This document shows positions 54,815 to 64,000 of a stretch of 64,000 nt of DNA, piece after piece (within the stretch, counting starts at the first letter, position 1; every line of letters begins with the position of its first letter). The stretch is from Paraburkholderia aromaticivorans (GTDB lineage Bacteria; Pseudomonadota; Gammaproteobacteria; Burkholderiales; Burkholderiaceae), in assembly GCF_012689525.1 (NCBI RefSeq), contig NZ_CP051515.1, positions 248,001 to 312,000 of the forward strand, given 5' to 3'. The notes under the pieces are model-generated. The model saw only the letters and a program-made list of their open reading frames with translations, was not told where the DNA came from and did not search any database. The translations under genes and the position numbers were made by a program.

Positions 54815-55855
54815 ATGCCTCATGCTGTGACGCGCGTTGCGCGCGCCGTCCATGCCGCCGTCGCGGCGTCGCTCACGATCTTCCTGCTCGCCCAGCCGGC
54901 GGCGCCCGCGTACGCGGATTCGCCCGAAAAAGTCGTCATCATGGTGGGCGGCATCACCAAGCTCATCTATCTGCCCGCACGCCTGACCGAACAGCTTGGC
55001 TACTTCAAGGCAGAGGGGCTCGACGTCGAACTGCAATCGCAGCCGGCGGGCGTCGATGCGGAAAACGAATTGCTCGCGGGCGGCGTGCAGGCTGTGGTCG
55101 GCTTCTACGATCACGCGATCGATCTGCAAGCCAAGGGTAAGGAAGTCAAGGCGATCGTCGTGTTCGGACAGGTGCCTGGCGAAGTGGAGATGGTCGCGAC
55201 CAAGGCAGCCGGTTCGATCAAAAGCATGGCCGACGTGAAGGGCAAAACGCTCGGCGTGACGGGCCTCGGTTCTTCGACCAACTTTCTCACGCAGTATCTC
55301 GCCAGCCTCAAAGGCGTGCCGAGTTCACAATACACGGTGCTGCCAGTGGGCGCCGACAACAGCTTTATCGCCGCGATCCGGCAAGGGCGTATCGACGCGG
55401 GCATGACCACCGAGCCAACCGTCTCGCAACTGCTCAAATCCGGCGACGCCAAGGTGCTGGTGGACATGCGCAATGTCGAAGGCACGCGCGCCGCGCTCGG
55501 CGGAACGTATCCGGCCTCAAGCCTGTATGTGCAGAGCGCGTGGCTCGACAAGCACCCGCAGGAGGCGGCCAAACTCGCGCGCGCGTTCGTGAAGACGTTG
55601 CGATACCTGAATACACATAGCGCCGAAGAGATCGCCGCTCAAATGCCGAAAGACTACAGCGGCAATGACAAGGCGCTCTATGTGAGCGCGTTGAAGGCCA
55701 CGCTGCCGATGTACACCGTCGACGGCAAGATGCCCGCCGACGGTCCGGAAACGGTGCTCAAGGTGCTGGCGGGTTTCAACCCGTCGGTGAAGGATCGTCA
55801 TATCGATCTGTCGAGGACCTTCACCAATCAGTTCGTCAATGAGGTGAAGCCGTAA
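54815..55855 (+). CDS. Periplasmic substrate-binding protein 2 (paralog)
   Basis: 346 aa, GGAG before the ATG, signal peptide with AAVAASLTIFLLAQPAAPAYA. The same landmarks as the first binding protein are present (LIYLPARLTEQLGYFKAEGL, GVDAENELLAGG, GLGSSTNFLTQYLA). It has no permease or ATPase of its own nearby and is followed by a kinase/regulator pair, so it may be a sensory binding protein or share the importer at 49616-51290. Confidence 0.9.
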   Translation: MPHAVTRVARAVHAAVAASLTIFLLAQPAAPAYADSPEKVVIMVGGITKLIYLPARLTEQLGYFKAEGLDVELQSQPAGVDAENELLAGGVQAVVGFYDHAIDLQAKGKEVKAIVVFGQVPGEVEMVATKAAGSIKSMADVKGKTLGVTGLGSSTNFLTQYLASLKGVPSSQYTVLPVGADNSFIAAIRQGRIDAGMTTEPTVSQLLKSGDAKVLVDMRNVEGTRAALGGTYPASSLYVQSAWLDKHPQEAAKLARAFVKTLRYLNTHSAEEIAAQMPKDYSGNDKALYVSALKATLPMYTVDGKMPADGPETVLKVLAGFNPSVKDRHIDLSRTFTNQFVNEVKP

Positions 55856-55921
55856 GATGGAAACCGGCCGCGTCTCTCTCGACGAGGCGCGCCGGCATCC
55901 TTTAGAGAGGGGCGACGCATC

Positions 55922-57304
55922 GTGTTTTCAGGCAGCTTGCGCGGACGCTTGCTGTGGTGGCTTCTGCTACCACTGGCGGCGTTCGTTTCCATTTCCGGTG
56001 TGATTTCGTACCGCAACGCGCAGACCACGGCGGACCTCGTGCAGGACAATGCGTTGCTCTCGTCGATGCGTATCATCGGTGAGGATATCGATTGGGACAA
56101 TGGCAATGTCTCGATCCAGATTCCGCCGGCTGCGCTGGAACTGTTCGAGTCGCCGGAACAGGATAGCGTGTTCTATCGTGTCGAGGCGAGCGGCCACCGC
56201 CTGGTGGCGGGCAGCCTCGAGTTGCCGTTGCCGCCGCACACCGGTGACAGCCCCACGCTCTACGCCACCCGTCTTGCAGATGGCCGCGCCGTGCGCGCAG
56301 TCGCTTACGTCCGGCAGCTTTACGACACGGGGCGCACGGAAGAAGTCATCGTCGCGGTTGCGAAAACCGAGAGTTCGCGAGATGCGATGGTGTGGCGCCT
56401 GTTGCGTCCGCAGCTATTCGGCGAGGTGCTCACGCTCGTGCTCGCGATGGTGTTCGTGTACCTCGGATTGACTTTCGAACTGCGTCCCTTGATGAAAGTG
56501 AAGGACGATGTCGCCGATCGCAATCCATCGCAGCTACAGCCAATTCGTGTTGCGCGCCTGCATGTCGAACTAAGACCGATCGTCGATGCAATCAACCAGT
56601 GCATCGCGCGCATGGGTCAGCAGGCCGCGACTCAGCGGCAATTCATTTCCGATGCCGCGCACCAGATGCGCACGCCGCTCACGCTGCTGGTGGCGCAAAT
56701 CCAGTTTGCGCGGCAACGAGAGAACCGCGACGCGCCACTCGCCGAAGCGCTGGCGGGCATGCATAAGAGCAGCCGCAAGCTGACCACCTTGACCGACAAA
56801 CTTCTGCTGCTCGCGCAGGCCGAGTCCGCTGCGCCCGCCAGTGCGTGCGAACGCGTCGATCTGAGTGCGTTGATCGCGGGTGTGCTGGAGGAGTTGATTG
56901 CATTTGCGCAGTCTCGCGAAATCGATCTGGGCGCCGAACTGGAAGACGGAATGATCGTGACCGGCGACGAGGCATTGACCGCGGCGCTCGTCACCAATCT
57001 CGTCGACAACGCGCTGCGTTATACCCAGCCGGGCGGCCGCGTCACCGTGCATACCGCGCGCCGCAACGACATGGCCATCGTGCGTGTGATCGACAATGGA
57101 CCGGGTATCAAGGCCGAGGCGCGGGCGCGCGTGTTCGAACGCTTCTATCGCGCGTCGAGTCACGCAGACGGCACCGGCCTCGGCCTGCCGATCGTGCGCG
57201 AGATTGCCCATCGCCAGGGCGGTACCGTCACGCTCGAATCCGGCGAGGATGGTATCGGTCTCGTCGCCACGGTGGGAATGCGACTATGGACCGCCGCAAC
57301 ATGA
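55922..57304 (+). CDS. TctE-like sensor histidine kinase 2
   Basis: 460 aa, GTG start with GAGAGGGG before it. Same plan as the first kinase: TM (LLWWLLLPLAAFVSISG), sensor domain, TM (LVLAMVFVYLGLTF), HisKA (ISDAAHQMRTPLTLL) and HATPase (NLVDNALRYTQ, DNGPGIKAEAR, GTGLGLPIVREI). Clearly a duplicate of 53266-54660. It follows binding protein 2 by 66 nt. Confidence 0.9.
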   Translation: MFSGSLRGRLLWWLLLPLAAFVSISGVISYRNAQTTADLVQDNALLSSMRIIGEDIDWDNGNVSIQIPPAALELFESPEQDSVFYRVEASGHRLVAGSLELPLPPHTGDSPTLYATRLADGRAVRAVAYVRQLYDTGRTEEVIVAVAKTESSRDAMVWRLLRPQLFGEVLTLVLAMVFVYLGLTFELRPLMKVKDDVADRNPSQLQPIRVARLHVELRPIVDAINQCIARMGQQAATQRQFISDAAHQMRTPLTLLVAQIQFARQRENRDAPLAEALAGMHKSSRKLTTLTDKLLLLAQAESAAPASACERVDLSALIAGVLEELIAFAQSREIDLGAELEDGMIVTGDEALTAALVTNLVDNALRYTQPGGRVTVHTARRNDMAIVRVIDNGPGIKAEARARVFERFYRASSHADGTGLGLPIVREIAHRQGGTVTLESGEDGIGLVATVGMRLWTAAT

Positions 57305-57329
57305 TGCGCGACTGCATAAGGGGAGAATG

Positions 57330-58028
57330 ATGAAACTGCTGCTCGTTGAAGACGACGCGGACCTCGCGCGCTGGGTGATGAACCTGATGCAGGTCGAGCA
57401 CTTTGTGATCGACTGGGCACAAAACGGCGAACGGGCCGAGACGCTGCTCGGCTTGCAATGCTACGACGCCGTGTTGCTCGATTTGCGCTTGCCCGGCATC
57501 GGCGGCAAGGATGTGCTCGCGCGGCTGCGCCGCAAACGCGACAACGTGCCGGTGCTCATGCTTACCGCGAATGGCTCGACCGACGACAAGGTCGCCTGCT
57601 TCTCCGCCGGCGCCGACGACTATGTCGTGAAGCCCTTCGACGCACGCGAACTGGTGGCGCGCATCAAGGCGCTGATCCGCCGCCAGGCGGCCGGCGACAA
57701 GGGCCAGTCGATCGAGTGCGGCGACTTGCGCTATCTGTTCGACTCGCGTGAATTCATGCTGCAAAGCGAGCCTTTGCCGTTGCGCCGTCGCGAACATGCC
57801 ATCCTCGAGACGTTGATGCTGAAACAGGGCAAGACGGTTTCTAAGGCGACGCTGATGGACAAGGTCTTCACACTCGACGACGAACCCAGCGCCGATGCAA
57901 TCGATATCTATATTCACCGCCTGCGCAAACATCTCGCAGCGTCGAGCGCGAAGATCATGACCCTGCGCGGGCTCGGCTACATCCTGCGTGAAGAAGAACC
58001 GCGCGAAGCGTTTGCTGTTGCGTTGTAG
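57330..58028 (+). CDS. OmpR/TctD-family response regulator 2
   Basis: 232 aa from the second ATG of an ATGATG (57330), which has GGGGAG at a usable distance. Receiver (LVEDDADLARW, LLDLRLPGIGGKD, VKPFDARE) and winged-helix domain (RRREHAILETLMLKQGKTV, AIDIYIHRLRKHL). Paralog of 52599-53276, but here it follows the kinase gene. Confidence 0.9.
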   Translation: MKLLLVEDDADLARWVMNLMQVEHFVIDWAQNGERAETLLGLQCYDAVLLDLRLPGIGGKDVLARLRRKRDNVPVLMLTANGSTDDKVACFSAGADDYVVKPFDARELVARIKALIRRQAAGDKGQSIECGDLRYLFDSREFMLQSEPLPLRRREHAILETLMLKQGKTVSKATLMDKVFTLDDEPSADAIDIYIHRLRKHLAASSAKIMTLRGLGYILREEEPREAFAVAL

Positions 58029-58210
58029 TGGTTCAAAGGCGAATCGAATCGCCTGACTGTACGTTGTCAATGCCGTTGCGTTTAGTGTTTTCACCGACGT
58101 TTGCCGCGTGCCCGCGAAAGAGGCGTGAAGGGTTGGTCTGACTATCCTTGGTTCTTCTACTCAAGTGGAAATCAGATCAATTCAACGCAGCAGGTTCGGA
58201 GGAGACATCG

Positions 58211-59335
58211 ATGAAAAAGACCAGGTTGTTGCTGGTGGCAAGCACCGGCGCATTGGCAATGGGGAGCGCTCATGCGCAATCGAACGTACAGCTTTATGGC
58301 TTGATGGATCTGAGCGCGGTGTCCTATCAGACTAATGCGAACGCAGACGGCAAGCATGTAGTTTCAATGGGCATCAACGGCGAGCCGTGGTTCAGCGGTA
58401 GCCGGTTCGGTATGAAAGGCGCGGAAGATCTGGGCGGCGGCATCAGAGCGATCTTCAAGCTCGAAGCGGAGTATCGCGTGAGCGACGGCGCGATGGAAGA
58501 CCCCGGTCAGATCTTTGACCGCGATGCATGGGTGGGCGTGGAGAGCGACACGTTCGGCAAGTTCACGGCCGGGTTCCAGAACACGGTCGCACGCGACGCC
58601 GCAGCGATCTACGGCGACCCGTACACCAGCGCTTCGCTGAACACGGAAGAAGGCGGTTGGACCAATACCAACAACTTCAAGCAACTGATTTTCTACGCGG
58701 GCAGTGCGACCGGCACGCGTTACGAAAACGGCCTTGTCTGGAAGAAGCTCTTCTACAACGGCATTTTCGCGGCCGCGGGCTACGCGTTCGGCAACAAGAC
58801 GAGCTTTGGCAACAACGCGACCTACACCGGCGCGCTCGGCTATAACGGCGGTCCGTTCAACGTGTCTGCGTTCTACAACCACGTGAACAACAACGGCTTC
58901 ACCAACAAGGCGTACTCGATTGGCGGCAATTACACGTACAGCATCTTTCGCGTGAACGCCGGCTATTTTCACTACACGGGCGATCAGGGCGCGCTGGGTG
59001 AACGCCATGACAACGCATGGACGGTGTCGTTCAAACTGGCGCCGAAGGGACCGCTCGACTACGAAATCGGCTATCAGCAGATGCACGCCTCGAATGCCGC
59101 ATTCGACGACAACGGCAGCATCGCCAATGCCAACCTCAGCTTCAATCCAGATACCGGATCCGGCAGCGGTTATAAGGAGACTTTGTACGGCTCGGTGTTT
59201 TATCACTTTTCCAAGCGCACGGAAGTGTACGTGGCCGGCGACTACATGAAGCTGCACAGGGGCTATGTCATTGCATCGACGTTCGGTGCGAAGAACCAGT
59301 TGGAGCTGACGACGGGCATTCGCACGCGTTTCTAA
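58211..59335 (+). CDS. Gram-negative porin (OmpC-like)
   Basis: 374 aa from the ATG at 58211 (GGAGGAGAC before it). Signal peptide to SAHAQSNVQLYGLMDLS, the typical Burkholderia porin start, and terminal Phe (GIRTRF). It lies 182 nt after the second regulator gene, which may control it. It probably provides outer-membrane entry for the ligand of the neighbouring binding proteins. Confidence 0.9.
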   Translation: MKKTRLLLVASTGALAMGSAHAQSNVQLYGLMDLSAVSYQTNANADGKHVVSMGINGEPWFSGSRFGMKGAEDLGGGIRAIFKLEAEYRVSDGAMEDPGQIFDRDAWVGVESDTFGKFTAGFQNTVARDAAAIYGDPYTSASLNTEEGGWTNTNNFKQLIFYAGSATGTRYENGLVWKKLFYNGIFAAAGYAFGNKTSFGNNATYTGALGYNGGPFNVSAFYNHVNNNGFTNKAYSIGGNYTYSIFRVNAGYFHYTGDQGALGERHDNAWTVSFKLAPKGPLDYEIGYQQMHASNAAFDDNGSIANANLSFNPDTGSGSGYKETLYGSVFYHFSKRTEVYVAGDYMKLHRGYVIASTFGAKNQLELTTGIRTRF

Positions 59336-59506
59336 GTGTTGTTTCAGAGAGCCGCCGCCGATGTCTTGCGGCGGTTTCGTTTGCGCAGGCAACTCACGTA
59401 AGGTTTCCTTAAGGTTCTCCATTGCATAGTCGGCGCACTGGCTGAGCAGGAGCGCCCCCGTTCGAAGCGTCGAAGCGGGTGCTCATAAAAATGGAGAACC
59501 AGCGTG

Positions 59507-60292
59507 ATGGAAACGTCGAATTATCGCGTTGTTCTGGCGAACAACAAAGTGCCCGAGGCGACATTCGTCTTCTGGGCGATCAAGATTCTCGCGACTACGG
59601 TCGGTGAGACAGGCGCGGACTATCTGGCCGTCCACGTGGGTCTCGGCACCGCGCTGACCGACACGATCATGGCCGTGCTGCTGATGGCCGTGCTGGTCGT
59701 GCAACTCCGCATGAACAAATACGTGCCGTGGATCTACTGGCTGACGGTGGTTCTGGTCAGCGTGGTCGGCACGCAGATCACCGATGCACTGACGGACAAG
59801 CTCGGCGTCAGTCTCTACGCCAGCACGGCCGTATTCGGCCTGGGTCTCGCTCTGGTTTTCGCGCTCTGGTATCGCAGCGAACGGACACTCTCGATTCACA
59901 CCATCTATACGACGCGCAGAGAGCTTTTCTACTGGGCCGCGGTGTTGGTCACGTTCGCATTGGGCACGGCGGCTGGCGATCTCGCAACCGAAGCGCTGGG
60001 ACTCGGCTTCGTCATCGGCGTGATGGCGTTCGGCGCGCTGATCGTTCTGGTGAGTTCGATCTATTACGCCGGCGGCAATCCGGTACTGACTTTCTGGCTG
60101 GCCTACATTCTGACGCGGCCACTGGGCGCCTCGCTCGGCGACATGCTTTCGCAGTCGCGCGCGTACGGCGGTTTTGGTCTCGGCACCGTCAACACGAGCG
60201 CGCTATTCCTGGGTGCAATCGTCACGTTGGTGATTGTCGCCAGCGTGGTCGAACAGCAGGCGGTGCGCCCGAGCGCGGTACATGAACCTTGA
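59507..60292 (+). CDS. COG4705-type polytopic membrane protein
   Basis: 261 aa (a GTG at 59504 is an alternative start). Seven to eight TM helices with repeated TxxGDxxxD-like acidic motifs (ATTVGETGADYLAVHVGLG, GTQITDALTDKLGV, GTAAGDLATEALGLG and RPLGASLGDMLSQ). The four-fold repeat of Gly-Asp segments suggests a transporter or metal-linked membrane protein. Function not known. Confidence 0.75.
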   Translation: METSNYRVVLANNKVPEATFVFWAIKILATTVGETGADYLAVHVGLGTALTDTIMAVLLMAVLVVQLRMNKYVPWIYWLTVVLVSVVGTQITDALTDKLGVSLYASTAVFGLGLALVFALWYRSERTLSIHTIYTTRRELFYWAAVLVTFALGTAAGDLATEALGLGFVIGVMAFGALIVLVSSIYYAGGNPVLTFWLAYILTRPLGASLGDMLSQSRAYGGFGLGTVNTSALFLGAIVTLVIVASVVEQQAVRPSAVHEP

Positions 60293-60365
60293 GCGTGCGC
60301 AGTTGAGGAAGCTGACCACGTAGTCCCTTTCAATCCAGTACCCGATCCAACGGAAGACCACCATC

Positions 60366-60785
60366 ATGAATCAACGCGTTCTTAGCAAAGCCGTCATCGC
60401 TTCGTTCATCGCGCTCTCCGCGATCAGTATCGGACATATCGATGCCGGCCGAGTGAGTCTATTGTCAGCCAAAGCCGCGGAGCCGGCCAAAGCATCGAAA
60501 CTCGGCGATCTCGCGCCGTTCCGCAAGATCGCAGCGGACACCGCGACACTGGTCGGCAAAGGTGACCTGGCGGGCGGCAAGGCGCGCATCAAGGACCTCG
60601 AACTCGCGTGGGACGACGCCGAGCCGTCGCTGAAGCCGCGCGCCGCAGCGGACTGGCATACGGTCGATAAAGCAATCGATCGCGCGCTGAGCGCCTTGGG
60701 CGCCAGTACGCCGAAAGCAGTGGAATGCAAACAGTCGCTCGCCGATCTGCTGGCGGTGATGGATCGCATGAGCGGTAGAGTCTGA
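60366..60785 (+). CDS. Small exported helical protein
   Basis: 139 aa with signal peptide ([19 protein letters not shown]). The mature part is helical ([50 protein letters not shown]). A similar small gene often follows COG4705 genes in Burkholderiales. No enzymatic motif is visible; annotation of such proteins as kinases elsewhere is not supported by this sequence. Confidence 0.7.
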   Translation: MNQRVLSKAVIASFIALSAISIGHIDAGRVSLLSAKAAEPAKASKLGDLAPFRKIAADTATLVGKGDLAGGKARIKDLELAWDDAEPSLKPRAAADWHTVDKAIDRALSALGASTPKAVECKQSLADLLAVMDRMSGRV

Positions 60786-60877
60786 TGCGAGGACGGTGCG
60801 TGGTTGTGGAGGTGATCCGTTAGTCAGCGCATCACTTGCCCGTCGTTACGGGATTCGAATCAATTAATACGTATCAA

Positions 60878-61249
60878 TCAACCGTTCGAAATCTCCGGAT
60901 CGTGCAGAGGAAGGCGCTCGTTCACCTGTTCCAGCACGCCCGTCTTCTTCCACGCCATGTACCTAAGATAGCACGTCTGTTGCGGCGGGAAAGTCGCAGG
61001 AAGCCTGTGCCATTTTTCTTTTCGTTGCTGCAACCAGAGTATCGCGTTGAGGATGTCGCGATCGCTGCGGCGAGGCCGTCCACGCGTTGAAGAAAGCAGG
61101 GGAAAAAGACTTGGGACGCGAGCCAATCGGCGTCTGAAAGCGGGATTTCTAGCATTGAACTGTCTGAGTACGTTACGTGACTCGTAACGGCTCGCAGCGA
61201 TCGAGAACGGAAAAGCGGGAGAGGTGCTGCACGCTGTGTCTAGGTCCAA
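60878..61249 (-). pseudogene. IS5/IS402-type transposase N-terminal fragment
   Basis: 123 aa. RGRPRRSDRDILNAILWLQQ and GWKKTGVLEQV-like end (YMAWKKTGVLEQV) match the N-terminal DUF4096 region of IS5-family transposases, but no DDE catalytic part follows and no inverted repeats were seen. It is either a relic or a stand-alone helix-turn-helix protein derived from one. Confidence 0.6.
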
Positions 61250-61496
61250 GGAGATGCTCGCGCCGCCGAACTTGAAGCGCGCGTCGGGTATCGCTTCCGC
61301 TTGTGGCGCCCGGAGATCACCCGGTCCATGTCGCGCTCACATAAATGCTGTTGAATGCGGGCTGGAATCTTTGCTGATGCCGATTAATTGGTGTAAATGC
61401 GGATGTCGTCGATTTGCAACTCAATCAACACGACAGATCCAGATGCCGCTGGATGTTTTAAAGAATGCGCAATGCTAATTCCGCCGCGCCTCGGAT

Positions 61497-61814
61497 TCAC
61501 TCCACATGAGGAAACTGCTTCCCATATCGCACCCATCCCTGCGCGTCATCTCCACACTGCCGCGGTATCCAGGGAGCACGAATTTGAGTACCGGGTGGCG
61601 TTCTCCTAGCGCCCTTTTCCGCCTCAAACCTATCCAGATCCCCAAGCAAATGCTGGATCTGCGACGCTTGCGTTTCGGTCAACCGAAATTCGTTTTGTAT
61701 ACGCTGAAGCCGCCTCCGCCAATAAGCCGGCTGCAAAACCGGCTCGCCGCGAAACGCGCTCAGCGACGGCACCATCACACGCGCCACGTGCGCGATGTCT
61801 TCATCCATTGTCAT
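61497..61814 (-). CDS. Hypothetical protein
   Basis: 105 aa. Charged, helical (AYWRRRLQRIQNEFRLTETQ, IQHLLGDLDRFEAEKG). No signal peptide or TM helix. No family recognised. It starts at the ATG at 61814; an ATG at 61819 has a better GGGG spacing. It sits next to a frameshifted symE-like gene. Confidence 0.5.
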   Translation of the reverse strand: MTMDEDIAHVARVMVPSLSAFRGEPVLQPAYWRRRLQRIQNEFRLTETQASQIQHLLGDLDRFEAEKGARRTPPGTQIRAPWIPRQCGDDAQGWVRYGKQFPHVE

Positions 61815-62010
61815 GCCATAACCCCGATGACCTCACCATTCATTTAGTAGTGGCCCTGTTCTGATGTTGCGGGTGGACTGAATCTATCAGGCAGTGTGTG
61901 TCCGATTGCGGCGGCCATCATCCTACAAAGCCGCAATCCTTCGGTCAAGGGTTCCGATGCTCGATGACGCAATGACGGCCCGACCCAAGTCGGGTCGTCA
62001 CGCGGTTTGT

Positions 62011-62318
62011 TCAATCCGACGTGCGCTTGCTGCGTTGCATGATCTGCTGTTTTGTCATTGGTTTCCCACCGATCGTGTAGTCGCGATCGACGCCAATGGT
62101 GATCCGGCCGTAGCGATAGCCAATGCTGAGAAAGACGCGCTGGCCGGGTCGGAAGCCAGCGAATTCGAGCATCGTGTGGTGATTTGCATCCATGGAAAGG
62201 CGACCCGCTTACGCTTGTCTTGCAATGTGTCCGAAGGCGCTGCTTGCTCGAGAACAACAGAAATTCGCGTGCACTCCTCGGCACGGGTTCGGCGTGGTTT
62301 AAGATTGGCGTTAGCCAT
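62011..62318 (-). pseudogene. symE-like toxin gene with a frameshift
   Basis: A strong AAGGAG and ATG at 62318 start MANANLKPRRTRAEE. The first frame reads to FPWMQITTR, then changes; the second frame continues LEFAGFRPGQRVFLSIGYRYGR. One missing base near 62170 would restore RWLEFAGF, the hallmark SymE fold. The join would give about 102 aa. Either the gene is inactivated or the sequence has an error at this base. Confidence 0.75.
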
Positions 62319-62677
62319 GAGCAGCTCCTTGGTTGAGTTGGTTGTGGTCAGCGGGCCTTGAGCGTTGGTAGCACTCCTGGTCCGCGCTTCTTCTGCTGCG
62401 TATATCCCCTTTTCGGTCACCAGGTGTTGGCGGTCAATTTCACCTTAAACCTGCGTCCTCTTCACTCAATCCGATAGACTCACGATTAAGACTTTTAAGA
62501 AATACCTATAAGATTCCTAAAGATCACGGCTCGTGGTCTTCATGGAAAAAACACACCATTGGGATGAAGATTGATGGTTAAACTATACAGTCAATCCCTA
62601 ACTCAATAAATTGAAGTGTCGATATTTTTTGATCGAAGAGGTCTTGGGGCGCCGGCTTTTCTCTCAGACCTCGTTGC
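62319..62677. other. Gene-free, A+T-rich stretch
   Basis: 359 bp between the symE-like relic and the methyltransferase-like relic. From about 62455 to 62625 the composition is much richer in A+T than the rest of the window, suggesting transferred DNA or an uncoded spacer. No ORF accepted. Confidence 0.5.
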
Positions 62678-63343
62678 TCAATCAAACACCCGCGACAACT
62701 TGGCAAAGACCCCGTTCCGCGCAATCCACGCCGCGTACTCCCGGTACTTCGGATCATTCATCAAATGCTTTTCTTCTGTCGTGGCACGTAAGAAATAAAG
62801 CATGTTCACCGCCGGTAGCGCCGCGCAATGCGTCACCGCCGCTCGCCATCCCAGCGGCTCGATAAACGGCACCCCCACCATCCAGTAGGAAAGATTCTTG
62901 GCGATATTGGCGGGATGCTTGGTGAACCGATAAGGTCCCGAAGTGATGATCCCTCGATTGGTCAAATTCGAAAACCGCAAGCCGAACGAGATCGTGCTGA
63001 GCGCATAGCAAAGCAGCAACGCAACGATAACTGCGCCCCAAAGCACGCGCACAACAGGCATCGAAATAAGCCAGTTGTCCCAGAACAACGAGCCTTCGTA
63101 GTGGATGTACTGGTTCGAGATCAGCGACCAGAACGGGTCATATAGCTCGCAAACGGCGATGGTCGCGATGATCGCCAGTCAGGCAACGGTACTGCGCGCG
63201 GCGCCATCTAGCGAACTGCTGTCGCGCAGCAACCAGAGCGTGAGCAATCCAACGGCGATCCCGAGCAGGCCGATCGAATAGGGCGTCGCCGAGCGCGGCT
63301 GCGGGTCGTGCACGCGCGCGATGGTATCGAAAGTGGAGTTCAT
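62678..63343 (-). pseudogene. Isoprenylcysteine-methyltransferase-like gene with in-frame stop
   Basis: A single frame of 221 codons runs from the ATG at 63343 to 62678 except for one TGA at 63179-63181 (codon 55). Upstream part MNSTFDTIARVHDPQPRSA with a hydrophobic helix, downstream part with ELYDPFWSLISNQY and the methyltransferase motif GPYRFTKHPANIAKNLSYW. The C-terminal 136 aa could start at the internal ATG 63088, but the TM-rich N-terminal half would be lost. The TGA could be a true nonsense mutation or a base-call error. Confidence 0.72.
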
Positions 63344-63421
63344 GTCATCACCGTCGTCATGACATTGAAGGCGGCCGGCCTGTTGATTTTTGGGTGCCCG
63401 GCCGCCGTGCTTGCGTAGCGC

Positions 63422-63720
63422 TTATTTGCCGGCCGCAGCGACGCCGCCCAGCGATCCGAGGTTGCCGATCAGTCCGGTCGACGGCGGGATGGAGACGCCG
63501 CCCGAGTCACCTGTGCCGCCAAGTCCGCCGATTCCGCCGATCCGCCGATTCCGCCGATCGGCCCGAGCAAGCCCGTGATCGGCGCGAGCGGATTGGTGGT
63601 CGCGCCCGTGAACAGCCCGCCCGTGCTCGTAGACGTTTTGCTCAATTGGCTCACGACGCCGCCGACGTCCTTGCCGAGTTGATTCGCTGATTCGCTAATT
63701 CGTCTCAACGGCAAACTCAT
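63422..63720 (-). pseudogene. Gly-rich protein gene with frameshift in a 9-bp repeat
   Basis: Starts MSLPLRRISESANQLGKDVG at 63720. Glycine-rich GGIGG repeats lie in a tandem ATCGGCGGA array (plus-strand TCCGCCGAT units at 63524-63558), in which the third unit (63542-63549) has eight instead of nine bases. Restoring one base gives a 99-aa protein ending GSLGGVAAAGK at 63422. Without it, translation continues in another frame to 63469 and ends in unrelated residues. A slippage mutation or sequencing error are both possible. Confidence 0.7.
63524..63558. repeat. Tandem 9-bp repeat with one short unit
   Basis: Units TCCGCCGAT at 63524, 63533 and 63550 are nine bases; the unit at 63542 has lost one T. 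This repeat underlies the frameshift in the Gly-rich gene. Confidence 0.85.
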
Positions 63721-63833
63721 GTTCCGCTCGCGTGCTACGTAACGCGCGCGCCCGACGTAACGGTGCGAGACGGCTGCCAATCATCGAGCAGCGCCTTCGC
63801 ATCGGAACGGCAAGCGCGCGCCGCAAACCAGCA

Positions 63834-64000
63834 TCAGAACGCGGCCGTATAAATCGCCAGCGCATCCACCTCGCTCACCGGCCGCGGATTATTCACCAGC
63901 AACCGCGTCTGCAACATCGCATCGCTCGCCATCCGCTCCAACCCGCCTTGCTCGATGCCGACATCGCGCAGACGCGCCGGAATCGCCGTCGCGGCAATCA
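63834..64000 (-). CDS. C-terminal end of an iron-containing alcohol dehydrogenase
   Basis: The minus strand reads RLRDVGIEQGGLERMASDAM, then LVNNPRPVSEVDALAIY and a stop at 63834. The NNPRPV motif and the domain end are typical of Fe-type alcohol/maleylacetate-type dehydrogenases. The beginning is outside the window, so the exact enzyme is not determined. Confidence 0.75.
   Translation of the reverse strand, partial: IAATAIPARLRDVGIEQGGLERMASDAMLQTRLLVNNPRPVSEVDALAIYTAAF

Noticed and set aside
1..64000. tRNA or rRNA genes
   Set aside because: No cloverleaf with a CCA-end context and no rRNA-like blocks were noticed; a tRNA scan would be decisive.

Overview
The window is high-GC, tightly packed DNA that reads as a Burkholderiales chromosome, most likely Paraburkholderia. 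This is inferred from codon use, tandem DUF4399 genes, a DUF4148 protein, OmpC-type porins, a PenR/AmpR-type regulator beside a beta-lactamase relic, and a hydroxycinnamate operon. No rRNA, tRNA, CRISPR array or intact insertion sequence was seen.

Region 1 (1-22.3 kb) is the striking part: a self-contained peptide export island. It holds six complete small precursor genes and one cut by the left edge. All share a double-glycine leader (pattern MxxLMIKDLS....LDxKAMxAVRGG, cleavage after GG), and their cores are mostly Cys-free and Asn-rich. Around them lie a complete type I export route: a TolC/NodT lipoprotein, an HlyD-type adaptor, a PpiC/SurA-like isomerase, and a C39-peptidase ABC transporter carrying two cyclic-nucleotide-binding-like domains. 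There is also a phospho-signalling set familiar from type VI secretion clusters but with no T6SS genes here: a membrane Ser/Thr kinase, a two-FHA membrane protein, a PP2C phosphatase and a sigma-54 activator without a receiver domain. A caspase-like/FGE fusion, two DUF4399 proteins and an LRAT-fold protein complete the island. Matches to the sigma-54 consensus (TGGCAY-N5-NTGCA) precede the precursor transcription units, including one in which a precursor is followed after 5 nt by the PP2C gene, so the activator in the export operon probably switches precursor synthesis.

Region 2 (22.3-32 kb) holds a LysR regulator facing a beta-lactamase gene that has lost its middle, DUF4126 and TehA-like membrane proteins, an IclR regulator convergent with an MFS / CoA-transferase / citrate-synthase-like operon, and a KaiC-like ATPase with a CheY-like receiver.

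Region 3 (32-44 kb) is a hydroxycinnamate (ferulate/p-coumarate) catabolic locus: tannase/feruloyl esterase, porin and AAHS transporter on one strand; a MarR regulator; then hydratase-lyase, vanillin dehydrogenase, feruloyl-CoA synthase and an amidohydrolase on the other. Two near-identical palindromes flank marR and precede both operons. A squalene/phytoene synthase-family gene follows.

Region 4 (44-49.5 kb) has small secreted proteins and a TPR / GH108 muramidase / holin-like operon.

Region 5 (49.5-60.8 kb) has an ABC importer of the NitT/TauT type, two paralogous substrate-binding proteins and two paralogous two-component systems in a duplicated module, a porin, a COG4705 membrane protein and a small secreted protein.

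Region 6 (60.8-64 kb) is degraded: an IS5-like transposase N-terminal fragment, a frameshifted symE-like gene, an isoprenylcysteine-methyltransferase-like gene with an in-frame stop, a Gly-rich gene broken inside a 9-bp repeat, and the end of an iron-containing alcohol dehydrogenase.
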